Source: Rhodopila sp. (GTDB lineage: Bacteria; Pseudomonadota; Alphaproteobacteria; Acetobacterales; Acetobacteraceae). From it: a DNA stretch of 35,743 bases. The position numbers and the translations under genes are program-made. The notes below the pieces were generated by a model. It had not been told where the DNA came from and did no database searches. It saw only the letters and a list, made by a program, of their open reading frames with translations. The DNA is taken from contig JANXLQ010000032.1 of NCBI GenBank assembly GCA_025355085.1, forward strand, positions 1 through 35,743. Direction: 5' to 3'. Below are positions 9,267-17,904 of this stretch, piece by piece; position 1 is the stretch's first letter, and every line of letters starts with the position of its first letter.

Positions 9267-9774
9267 AGTATCCCCTTTCTTGCAATGGTCCGAGGGGGTA
9301 TCTTTCCGTCCGATGATTTCTAAATGCGAAACAAGATTTTGTGTTCTGGTATGGGAAAAACAAATAAAGTTATTTCTAATTGTTTCTTTTCGAATTATTT
9401 TATTATTGCTCGTAATGCTGCAAAGCGGGCGGCCTTCATCCTGATGCCCGGCTTGCTCGCCGCCACTCGGTTTTTTTTGGTCTCGACCTGGCTGAAATGT
9501 TCGAAAATCCGTTCCGCCAGGGCGGTCTTCGAAATACACTCCCGTCAGTAGTGCAAGCGGCCCGACGGGGCAGGCGAACGCTGAGGACGATAGCCTGCGG
9601 GATGCTGTCGTCGAGGTGGCTGCTAAACGCAGACATTCTCTGGCCGATTTCAGGGAATGCGGATTCGATTCACGATCGCCACATGTATATAAAGCATAGC
9701 CTAAATATTATTGCTTCAGGTTGTTTTCGTTGCATTTCGTTATGGACTGGCTCGTCCGGGGGGTTACGATCAGC

Positions 9775-9809
<35 letters not shown>

Positions 9810-9813
9810 GGAT

Positions 9814-9866
9814 TTTTACCACGGAGACAGAACGAGGTACACAGAGGACCACGGAGAAGCACAGAT
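9814..9866. repeat. 'ACCACGGAGAC...ACACAGAGGACCACGGAGAAG' repeat-like sequence
   Basis: internally repetitive accacggaga / cagagg motif directly after the microsatellite; recalls a sequence often seen in intergenic repeats of many bacteria (from memory, not checked). Confidence 0.4.
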
Positions 9867-9994
9867 GCATCTGCTGTTCGGATAGGGCGGAACGACCATT
9901 TTATGGCATGGATCGCTCGCCATTTCCCGCCAACAGCGTTGCGCGCGAGACGGCAGTTCTCATTCTGGTAATCGTTGCTGCAATTATGTTCCTC

Positions 9995-10082
9995 GTTATG
10001 GTGCGCGAAGGCGCGTCATCCATGTTTTTTGGCGGCCTGGAACAGATAAAGACGTGGATGGCACACCTTCGCGCACCATGAC
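9995..10082. repeat. REPIN-like inverted repeat, copy B
   Basis: left arm atggtgcgcgaaggcgcgtcatccatg; right arm cgtggatggcacaccttcgcgcaccatgac. Confidence 0.8.
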
Positions 10083-10163
10083 GACGTGGGACACAGTCGC
10101 CGCTTTACCAAAATGAGAACTGCTGAGCAGCACAGGACCGGCTCGCGCGTCAGGGCATCTTCG

Positions 10164-10172
10164 TGCTATAAT
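10164..10172 (+). promoter_or_regulatory. extended -10 promoter element (TGcTATAAT)
   Basis: TGC-TATAAT about 30 bp upstream of the ATG at 10200; no clear -35. Confidence 0.45.
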
Positions 10173-10199
10173 GGCGGTTGTCAGGCCGGAGGCATATCG

Positions 10200-10577
10200 A
10201 TGCAGACACCTAAACGGCTGCGGCGCGAAATGCGTCAACTCGCGATGAAGGCTGAGGAAGCGGAGCTGCGCGCCGCACTGCAACCCCTCGCCGGCGACTT
10301 CAAGCGTTGGGAAGCCGGCGCCATCGACAGTTTCGATCTGAAAGCCCTGATCCACGATTTCCATCAGGGGCTGGCACGGGAAATCTATCTCCGCTACGAT
10401 ACGCCCGATCCGGAGTTCCTGGTCGCAAACGCGGTCGCTTCGGGGTTGCTTAATTCCGAGACCATCTCGCCCGCGATCATGGCAGAACTGGAACCGCTGA
10501 TCGCCAGACGGAAGGCGTCGCGGACAGAATCCGATCATGGAACGATGGATGTCATGGAACCGAACGGTTCGGCATGA
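10200..10577 (+). CDS. hypothetical protein
   Basis: ATG at 10200 with upstream ggagg; ATGA overlap with the next CDS; charged helical protein. Confidence 0.6.
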   Translation: MQTPKRLRREMRQLAMKAEEAELRAALQPLAGDFKRWEAGAIDSFDLKALIHDFHQGLAREIYLRYDTPDPEFLVANAVASGLLNSETISPAIMAELEPLIARRKASRTESDHGTMDVMEPNGSA

Positions 10578-11695
10578 CCGAGACGTTCGACATCGCGGTC
10601 ATCGGTGCCGGCATGGCCGGGGCGACGGCTGCGGCGTGCCTTGCCGCCGATAAACGGGTGATCCTGATTGAAGCCGAAGATGTCGCCGGTTTTCACACGA
10701 CCGGCCGCTCCGCCGCGATCTGGATACAGAACTATGGGCCGCCGGACGTGCGCGAGCTTACCCGGTTGTCGCGAGGGTTCTACGAACATCCGCCGGCCGG
10801 GTTCTCCGATGTTCCCTTGATCCGCCGGCGCCCGGTTGTGCTGTTGGCGCGAAAATCCCAACTGGCGGAACTGGACACCGCACTCGTGACCGGCACCGGC
10901 ATTCGCCGCTTGCCGATCGCCGAGGCTCACGCCCTGATACCCGCACTGCGGCCCGGATACCTCGCGGGCGCTGCGTTGGAGGACGACGCGTTCGACATGG
11001 ACGTGTCAGCGATCCATCAGGGCTTCCTTCGCATGCTCCGAACCAATGGGGGCGTCCTGGCATTGCGAAACCGGGCGCAACGGATCGAACGGCGCGCGGA
11101 TATCTGGCATATCGACACCACGACCGGCAAAGTGGTTCGCGCCGCTATCCTGGTCAACGCGGCCGGTGCCTGGGGCGATGAAGTGGCAGTCCTGGCCGGC
11201 GCCCGTCCGCTGGGTTTGCAACCGTGCCGCCGTACGGCCGCGATTGTCGATCCGTCACCCTACGATGTGTCGGACTGGCCGATGATCATCGATGTGGGGG
11301 AAGAATGGTACGCCCGCCCCGAAGCCCGCACCCGCCTGATGGTTTCGCCGGCCGACGCCACTCCGACCCACCCGCACGATGTGCAACCAGAGGAATTCGA
11401 TGTCGCCGCCGGCATCGATCGTATGCAGCAGGCGTTGGATATCCCGGTCCGCCGGGTGGAGCATAGCTGGGCCGGGTTACGGACCTTCACCCCGGACGGC
11501 AGCCTTGCGTTCGGCTGGGATTCGCGCGTGGAGGGCTTCTTCTGGTGCGTCGGGCAGGGTGGCTATGGCATCCAAACCGCCCCCGCCGCCGGCCGTTTTG
11601 TTGCGGATGCGGTGCTGGGCAAATATCCTGGTGAGGCGGCCGGATTGGTGCCGGTCGTTGCGCCGGCACGTTTTACTGAGGTGAACTCATTGTAA
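10574..11695 (+). CDS. FAD-dependent oxidoreductase, DAO family
   Basis: GxGxxG Rossmann motif FDIAVIGAGMAGATAAACLA; C-terminal GQGGYGIQTAPAAGRFVAD typical of DAO/glycine oxidase-like proteins. Confidence 0.85.
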   Translation: MTETFDIAVIGAGMAGATAAACLAADKRVILIEAEDVAGFHTTGRSAAIWIQNYGPPDVRELTRLSRGFYEHPPAGFSDVPLIRRRPVVLLARKSQLAELDTALVTGTGIRRLPIAEAHALIPALRPGYLAGAALEDDAFDMDVSAIHQGFLRMLRTNGGVLALRNRAQRIERRADIWHIDTTTGKVVRAAILVNAAGAWGDEVAVLAGARPLGLQPCRRTAAIVDPSPYDVSDWPMIIDVGEEWYARPEARTRLMVSPADATPTHPHDVQPEEFDVAAGIDRMQQALDIPVRRVEHSWAGLRTFTPDGSLAFGWDSRVEGFFWCVGQGGYGIQTAPAAGRFVADAVLGKYPGEAAGLVPVVAPARFTEVNSL

Positions 11696-11771
11696 CGGGA
11701 TCGCGGCCGCCACACCAAAATGAGAACGGCTGATGACGGATTGAGGGAGGACGTGTGAACGCGTGCTGGTA

Positions 11772-12416
11772 TTACTCATCCGCATTTGTAACAATCCGGT
11801 CCATCGGAATGTCATGCGGCTGCGGATAGATGGTGCGCAGCCGGGATGCGGTGAACCCGATGCCGATGGTGTGCGGACGCGCCGGCATCATGGCGAGTGT
11901 CCGGTCATAGAAGCCGCCGCCGTAGCCCAGCCGATAACCCGCCGTGTCGAAGCCGACCAGCGGCACCAGCAGGGTGTCGGGCTGCACTGCTTCGCCCTCG
12001 GCCGGGAAGGGAATGTTCCAGACACCCAGCGCCATTCGGATGCGCGGCCTCCAGGGCCGGAAAATCATCGGCTGGGCTGGCCCGGCAACCACTGGAAGAG
12101 CCAGCGACATGCCTTCTTTATGCAATAACCGCACGAGGGCGCGCGGATCGTATTCGCCCTTGAACGGCCAGTAAAAACCGAGCAACCGGGCTGGCGTCTC
12201 GGCCAGTATGGCCTTTAGCCGCTCGGTGATCCGCGTTTGTGCGGCTGCGCGATCAGAGGGTGAAAGTGCCAGCCGGCGCTCGATCAGGACTTGCCGTTTG
12301 GCCTTGCGCCACAGGCGAACATCGGCCCAGTCGTTTGATGGGGCGGGTGCGTCGTTGAGGCCAGCGTCCACCTCATGCAGGAAGCACGCGGGGGAGCTGA
12401 ACTCGCCGGATGACAT
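11772..12416 (-). CDS. 5-formyltetrahydrofolate cyclo-ligase
   Basis: GYRLGYGGGFYDRTL and the R/K-rich N-terminus, typical 5-FCL motifs. Confidence 0.88.
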   Translation of the reverse strand: MSSGEFSSPACFLHEVDAGLNDAPAPSNDWADVRLWRKAKRQVLIERRLALSPSDRAAAQTRITERLKAILAETPARLLGFYWPFKGEYDPRALVRLLHKEGMSLALPVVAGPAQPMIFRPWRPRIRMALGVWNIPFPAEGEAVQPDTLLVPLVGFDTAGYRLGYGGGFYDRTLAMMPARPHTIGIGFTASRLRTIYPQPHDIPMDRIVTNADE

Positions 12417-13642
12417 TAGATGACCGCCTCCGCCCGCAAGGCGGCGATGGCGGCCGGGTCGTAGCCGATCTCGGCCAGTACGGCGTCGGTGTCAGCGCCG
12501 GCCAGGGGCGCGATCGTGTCCAGTTTCCCGCCGCCGTGGGCCATTTGAAAGCCGGAGCCCATCAGGCGGATCGGACCATATGGACTGTCCACGGTCTGCA
12601 TGACGTTGCGGGCCGCGACCTGCGGGTGGTCGATGATGTCCTCGATTTTCCAGATGCTGGCGCAGGGGGCGCCGGCGTCGTTCAGGCGGCGCTCCCAGCT
12701 TTTCGCATCGTCGGCCGCGAGGGCGGATTCGATGATGGCTCGCAGGGCTTCTTCGTTTTCCTTGCGCAGGAACCAGTCGCCGAAGCGGGGATCGTCGAAC
12801 ACGCCGGTGCGCCCGAGCGCGGTCATCAACGCGCGATATTGCTTCTCGTCGTTGACGGCCAGCAGCAGGAAACTTCCCCTGGCGCGGAACAGGTTGGCTG
12901 TGACCTTGCGGCTGATCGCCTGGTTGCCGGCCTGAAGCTGGCGGTGGCCGGCGACTGTGAAATCGGCGACCTGTGTGGTCAGGAACGCGAGGCTCGCCTC
13001 CAGCATCGAAACGTCCAGAAACTGACCGCGACCGGTGTGGGTCCGCTGGAAAAGCGCCGAGGAGATCGCGAACGCGCCCGTCGCGCCGGACAGCACATCG
13101 CACACCGCGAATCCTGCTCGGGTTGGGCCCATTTCTTCGTGGCCGGTGATGGCCATGATGCCGGACATTGCCTGGATCTTGCCGTCGTAGCCGGCCTCGT
13201 TACTGGCCGGGCCGGTTTGGCCGAAGCCGGAGATGGCGCAGTAGATCAATCGCGGGTTGATCGCGGACAGGGCTTCGTAACCGAGGCCGAGACGATCCAT
13301 GACGCCGCCTCGGAAGTTTTCCATTACCACGTCGGCTTTGGCGGCCAGCTTCAGGACGATGTCTCGGGCGGCCGGCTTTTGCAGGTCTAGCGTCAGGCTT
13401 TTCTTGTTGCCGTTCACCGCGATGAACGACGGTGCCATGTTGCGGCCGGCCCACTCACGGGACAGCGGCGTGCGGCGCATGTCCTCGCCGCCTCGGCGTT
13501 CGATTTTGATGACGCCGGCGCCGAGAAGGGCCAGTTGGTAGCTGGCGTATGGGCCGGCGAGCACCTGGGTGAAGTCCAGGATGCGTACGCCGGAGAACGG
13601 GCGGCCCTCCTTGGACGAATTGTCTTTCGACGTGCCGGTCAT
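12416..13642 (-). CDS. CaiB/BaiF family CoA-transferase
   Basis: GVRILDFTQVLAGPYASYQLALLGAGVIKIERRGGEDMRR; ADVVMENFRGGVMDRLGLGYEAL; start 13642 gives ATGA overlap with the upstream gene. Confidence 0.9.
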   Translation of the reverse strand: MTGTSKDNSSKEGRPFSGVRILDFTQVLAGPYASYQLALLGAGVIKIERRGGEDMRRTPLSREWAGRNMAPSFIAVNGNKKSLTLDLQKPAARDIVLKLAAKADVVMENFRGGVMDRLGLGYEALSAINPRLIYCAISGFGQTGPASNEAGYDGKIQAMSGIMAITGHEEMGPTRAGFAVCDVLSGATGAFAISSALFQRTHTGRGQFLDVSMLEASLAFLTTQVADFTVAGHRQLQAGNQAISRKVTANLFRARGSFLLLAVNDEKQYRALMTALGRTGVFDDPRFGDWFLRKENEEALRAIIESALAADDAKSWERRLNDAGAPCASIWKIEDIIDHPQVAARNVMQTVDSPYGPIRLMGSGFQMAHGGGKLDTIAPLAGADTDAVLAEIGYDPAAIAALRAEAVI

Positions 13643-14577
13643 GCTGCTTTGACTACCCGGTTCGGGCGGGCGAGTTCCTTTTGACGGTCGAATTCTTCGC
13701 GGCGGCGCAGTAGTTCGACCTCGCCGATCTGTTCCAGGTTCAGGTAGTCCAGCTTCCATTTGCCGTCTTCATTCCAGCGCAGCGGCGACTGCATGGTGGT
13801 TTGCGGGCCGGGGGCGGTTTCCAGCAGATGCAGCGCCAGGGCCAATGTTTCGTCCTGGGACGCGGGATCGTGCGGCTTGCCGGCGCTGTTACCGAGCGGG
13901 AAATCGCTGAACAGGAAGCGCGGGGCGGCGGCGTGCTCGACGATGTCTTTGGCGCAGCCCATCAGGACGGTGGGGATGCCGTTTGCCTCCAGATGACGGG
14001 CGACGAGGGTGCTGGTCTGGTGGCAGACCGGGCAGTTCGGCACGACGATGGCGGCGTCCACGCCATCCTCACGCAACCGAGCCAGGATTTCGGGTGCGTC
14101 GGTTTCGACGGTGACGCGGTGGCTGCGGTTGGTTGGGGCGCCATGGAAACGCATGGCAACCGACCCGATTCGTCCCTGTGCGGCGGCGCGGCGGAGGGCT
14201 GGCAACGGGAACCATGTGCCGCTGTCGGTCGCTGTGGTGTGGGTGCGGTCGTAGCCGATGTGGGAAATCCGCAGGTCGTGGTCCACCGACGTATCGCCGG
14301 AATAGACGGTGTAGAATTTGGCGCTGCCGTTATACGCGGCGCCGGGTCCCTGGTCGCCCTTGTTCGGCTGATAGGGCGCGGCGGTGGTGACGATCGCGAC
14401 TTTGGACTGGTTCAGCGGCTTGCTCAACGGCGTGAACGGCGCGGCGAGGTAGTGCGCCCAGCGGTACGGCGTGGTGTAGCCGATCGCGGTGTAATATTCG
14501 CGGGTGCGGCGCATGTAAGGGATTGGGGAGTCGTAGTCCGGCGCAAAACCGAGCAGAGCGTCGAGGGTCTGGTCCAT
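13639..14577 (-). CDS. glycine/betaine/sarcosine/D-proline reductase (GrdB)-like protein, cysteine form
   Basis: DLRISHIGYDRTHTTATDSGTWFPLPAL, NCPVCHQTSTLVARHLEANGIPTV, FLFSDFPLGNSAGKP. Confidence 0.7.
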   Translation of the reverse strand: MDQTLDALLGFAPDYDSPIPYMRRTREYYTAIGYTTPYRWAHYLAAPFTPLSKPLNQSKVAIVTTAAPYQPNKGDQGPGAAYNGSAKFYTVYSGDTSVDHDLRISHIGYDRTHTTATDSGTWFPLPALRRAAAQGRIGSVAMRFHGAPTNRSHRVTVETDAPEILARLREDGVDAAIVVPNCPVCHQTSTLVARHLEANGIPTVLMGCAKDIVEHAAAPRFLFSDFPLGNSAGKPHDPASQDETLALALHLLETAPGPQTTMQSPLRWNEDGKWKLDYLNLEQIGEVELLRRREEFDRQKELARPNRVVKAA

Positions 14578-14689
14578 GGGGTCCTCCGATTACTGGTGTG
14601 GCCAGCGTTGGGCGGAAACGTCGCATGGCCGGGTGGATTGCCGCAAGGTCTCGGCATGTGCTGAACAGGGCGATCCGGTGAAGGTCGTC

Positions 14690-14745
14690 TCGCACCATGA
14701 CGACGCGGGACGCAATCGCCGCTTTGCCAAAACGAGAATTGCTGG
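14690..14745. repeat. partial dispersed repeat (right end plus tail of REPIN-like element)
   Basis: tcgcaccatgacgacgcgggacgcaatcgccgctttgccaaaacgagaattgctg matches 10071-10134 with few differences. Confidence 0.65.
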
Positions 14746-14972
14746 TTTTGCTGGAGTGTGCGGGCCGGCCGCTGGCGGCGACTTTGCTTTCGGTTTGCGG
14801 GCGGTGGGTACGATGCGATCGATGCTGACGCCGCTTGAATTGTGATCCGGCATCGTTTGCCGGCGCACTGCAAACGGGGGGCGGGATAGAAGCTGCCGGT
14901 GCCAACAACCATCATGGCGGGTGAAAATGCGGCATCCATTCCGGATCGGCGCGCTAAGTGTTGGGCATCGCG

Positions 14973-15809
14973 TTAACCGGCGGCGATATTATCCAGCAGC
15001 CGGACGTTGCCAAGTTTAGCCGCCGCGATCAGCCTTGCCCCGGGCTGCGGCCGGTCGATCGGCGCGAGGGTCGCGCACTCCACTAACGCCAAATAATTGA
15101 TATCGAAACTTTTTTCAGTGAGGCCCAACCGAGCCTCTTGCAGAACATCGGGGATTGCCGCCCCGTTGGCGATTTGGGCGGCGGCGGCGCGCATTACGGC
15201 GATCAGCGCCGGTGCGGTCGCTCTTTCCGGCGCGGACAGGAAGCGGTTTCGCGACGACATCGCCAGTCCGTCGGGTTCGCGCACGGTCTCCACGCCGGCG
15301 ATTTCCAGCGGCAGCAGCAAATCGGCGACCATTCGCTTCACGACCTGCAACTGTTGCCAGTCCTTTTCGCCGAAATAGGCCCGGTCGGGCCGGACCTGTC
15401 CGAACAATTTGGCGCAAACTGTTGCCACCCCTCGGAAGTGACCGGGACGAGCATCGCCTTCCCAGCGTTCGGAAGGGCCGCCGACGACGATGGTCGTGGC
15501 TTCCCCGGCGGGATACATCGTCGCGACATCCGGCAACCAGACCAAGGCGCAGCCTTCCGCCTCCAACGCCGCGAGGTCGCCGGCTTCGTCTCGCGGATAC
15601 CGGGACAGGTCCTCGGTCGGGGCGAACTGCAAGGGGTTGACGAAAATGGAGGCTACCGTTGCGGACCCGGCCGCGACACCGGCCCGCACCAGCGTTCGAT
15701 GACCTTCATGCAGCGCCCCCATTGTCGGGACGAAGGCCAGAGATTCGGCCTTCAGGCGAAGCTGGGCGCAGGCATGGCGCAAATCTGGAAGGGTGCGGAC
15801 GATCAACAT
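14973..15809 (-). CDS. panC: pantoate--beta-alanine ligase
   Basis: FVPTMGALHEGHRTLV, SIFVNPLQFAPTEDLSRYPR, FGEKDWQQLQVVKRMVADL, MSSRNRFL; start at 15809. Confidence 0.95.
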   Translation of the reverse strand: MLIVRTLPDLRHACAQLRLKAESLAFVPTMGALHEGHRTLVRAGVAAGSATVASIFVNPLQFAPTEDLSRYPRDEAGDLAALEAEGCALVWLPDVATMYPAGEATTIVVGGPSERWEGDARPGHFRGVATVCAKLFGQVRPDRAYFGEKDWQQLQVVKRMVADLLLPLEIAGVETVREPDGLAMSSRNRFLSAPERATAPALIAVMRAAAAQIANGAAIPDVLQEARLGLTEKSFDINYLALVECATLAPIDRPQPGARLIAAAKLGNVRLLDNIAAG

Positions 15810-16046
15810 GTGGCGAATTTGGTCCAGACCGAGGCCGTGGGCAACATGGCACTTCCGCAAAGATGCGATGGCCGTGATCTCGTGGTTCGGGATTGGGGTG
15901 AAACCGGCCTCCCTGGTTCTTGCGACGATGGGCGCAGGCTTGGTTTCTGAGCCATTACGACGCATGGCGAGGCAAACATTCTGGAAGGTGTTTCCCCGCT
16001 CCTCATGGCGGCAAGGTTTGGCAAAGTAGCGATGGTGTCTCCGATC

Positions 16047-16133
16047 GTCATGGTGCGCGAAGGCGCACCATCCATGTCTTTTGGCATCTCGGACCAGCAA
16101 AAACGTGGATGGCGCGCTTTCGCGCACCATGAC
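16047..16133. repeat. REPIN-like inverted repeat, copy C
   Basis: GTCATGGTGCGCGAAGGCGCACCATCCATGTCTTTTGG ... AAAACGTGGATGGCGCGCTTTCGCGCACCATGAC; arms pair over about 35 nt and each arm has its own hairpin. Confidence 0.85.
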
Positions 16134-16215
16134 GATGAACGTGCGAGACGACGTTCATCCGATTGCCCGGGGCCTGTATTGTCCATCGCAGCGGTCTTGG
16201 TTTAATCCAATCCCC

Positions 16216-17904
16216 ATGGCAAAGGCAGAATCGACCCAGGCAGCCGCGCGATCCTGGTTGCGCCGAGAACAACGTGCCGGCACCAAAGCCGCTCGGCCCG
16301 TGCTGATGTGGCATGTGCTGGGGTCGATCGCGGCGATTGGACAGGCGTTCGCCGCTGCCTCTGTGCTGACAGCGGCATTTACCGGGTCGCTGCTCGATGC
16401 GAGGGCACTGGCAGCGTTTGGCGCGCTTGCGGTGTTGCGTGCGGTGTTTTCGTATCTGACCGAGCGGGCGGCCTTTGCGGCTGGGGCGGCGGCGCGGCGG
16501 CGATTGCGCACGGATGCGCTGTCGCGGTTGCTCCAGGCTGGCCCGGCATTGTTGCGAGGCAGGCATTCCGGCGATCTGGCGACCATTGTGGTGGACAAGA
16601 TAGAGGCATTGGACGGCTTGTTCTCCCGCTACGTGCCGGCTGCTACCTTCGCGGTGGCAGGACCTTCGATCGTGTTGCTGGCGGTGCTGTATGCCGACCC
16701 CCGGGCGGCGCTGGTGCTGTTGGGCTGCGGGTTGCTGGTGCCGGTGGGCATGGCGATCGCGGGCATTGGGGCAGCCGCCGCCTCACGCAATCAGTTCCTG
16801 GCGATGGCGCGATTGCAGGCACGATTCCTTGACCGGGTGCGCGGTATCGCGACGATCGTGCTGTATGGACGGGCTGAGGACGAGGCCGCATCGCTGGGCC
16901 GGGCCGCCGCCGAACTGCGCGTGCGGACCATGCGGGTTCTGCGAGTCGCCTTCTTGTCGTCCGTGGTACTGGACCTGTCGGCGGCGTTGGCGACGGTGTT
17001 GCTCGCGATCCACTATTTCGGCCTGCTGCAACAAAGCGGTGATGTCGATGTCCTTTGGCCCGCGCTGGCGGTGCTGCTGCTGACGCCGGAGTTCTTCGCC
17101 CCACTGCGAACCTTCTCGGCCGCCTATCAGGACCGCCTGCATGCCACCGGGGCAGCGGAATCGCTGGTCGATCTGCCACCATTGCCCGAACCGGCCCCGG
17201 CCCGCGAAATCCGCAATGTAGCCGCTCAGGGCATGACCGTCGCGTTCGACAACGTGCGGCTGACCTGGGACACGTCCCGCGGGCCGGCGCTGGATGGATT
17301 GTCGTTCCGCGTCTCGGCGGGGGAAACGCTGGTGCTGGCGGGTCCGTCGGGTTCGGGCAAGTCCTCGGTCATCGAAATCCTGTTGGGATTCATCCACCCC
17401 GATAGCGGACGGGCGACCATCAACGGTGCCGACATCACCGATTTGGTCCCGCAGGCGCTGTCCCGGCTGACCGCGTGGATCGGTCAACGGCCGGTGCTGT
17501 TCTCCGGCTCCATCCGCGACAACATTCTGTTCGCCCGTCCCGAGGCCACCACCGACGAAGTTATCGCCGCCGCGACCGCCGCCCGGTTGGACGGGTTCAT
17601 CGCCGGGTTGCCGGCTGGCCTGGATACGAAGATCGGTGAGGGTGGCTACGGCCTGTCCGGCGGTCAGGCTCAGCGAATCGCCATCGCCCGGGCCTATCTG
17701 AAGAACGCCCCGCTGCTGCTGCTGGATGAACCGACTGCCCATTTGGATCCGGCGACGGAACAAGAAGTTTTGGATAGCCTGCGCCGTCTGGCGTTGGGGC
17801 GCACCGTGATCCTGGCCAGCCATTCCTCTGCCGCTCATGGCTTTGGCGGCAGGCGGTTGGATATGCGGGACGGTAAGGCGGTTTCCGCACGGGGGGCAGC
17901 ATAA
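16216..17904 (+). CDS. cydD: thiol reductant ABC exporter subunit CydD
   Basis: TM domain plus NBD; Walker A GPSGSGKSS, signature LSGGQAQRIAIARA, Walker B LLLLDEPTAHLD; adjacent to cydC. Confidence 0.88.
   Translation: MAKAESTQAAARSWLRREQRAGTKAARPVLMWHVLGSIAAIGQAFAAASVLTAAFTGSLLDARALAAFGALAVLRAVFSYLTERAAFAAGAAARRRLRTDALSRLLQAGPALLRGRHSGDLATIVVDKIEALDGLFSRYVPAATFAVAGPSIVLLAVLYADPRAALVLLGCGLLVPVGMAIAGIGAAAASRNQFLAMARLQARFLDRVRGIATIVLYGRAEDEAASLGRAAAELRVRTMRVLRVAFLSSVVLDLSAALATVLLAIHYFGLLQQSGDVDVLWPALAVLLLTPEFFAPLRTFSAAYQDRLHATGAAESLVDLPPLPEPAPAREIRNVAAQGMTVAFDNVRLTWDTSRGPALDGLSFRVSAGETLVLAGPSGSGKSSVIEILLGFIHPDSGRATINGADITDLVPQALSRLTAWIGQRPVLFSGSIRDNILFARPEATTDEVIAAATAARLDGFIAGLPAGLDTKIGEGGYGLSGGQAQRIAIARAYLKNAPLLLLDEPTAHLDPATEQEVLDSLRRLALGRTVILASHSSAAHGFGGRRLDMRDGKAVSARGAA

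Noticed and set aside
9996-10538. 180-aa minus-strand ORF MIGFCPRRLPSG...
   Set aside because: Antisense to the 10200-10577 CDS and ends in repeat-derived residues (KTWMTRLRAP).
14854-14876. Hairpin CGTTTGC-9 nt-GCAAACG downstream of panC
   Set aside because: Only a 7-bp stem, about 100 bp beyond the panC stop and without a T tract; too weak to call a terminator.
14973-16130. 385-aa panC ORF start at 16130
   Set aside because: The first 107 codons are a translation of the REPIN-like repeat and intergenic DNA; panC homology begins at MLIVRTLPDLR (15809).
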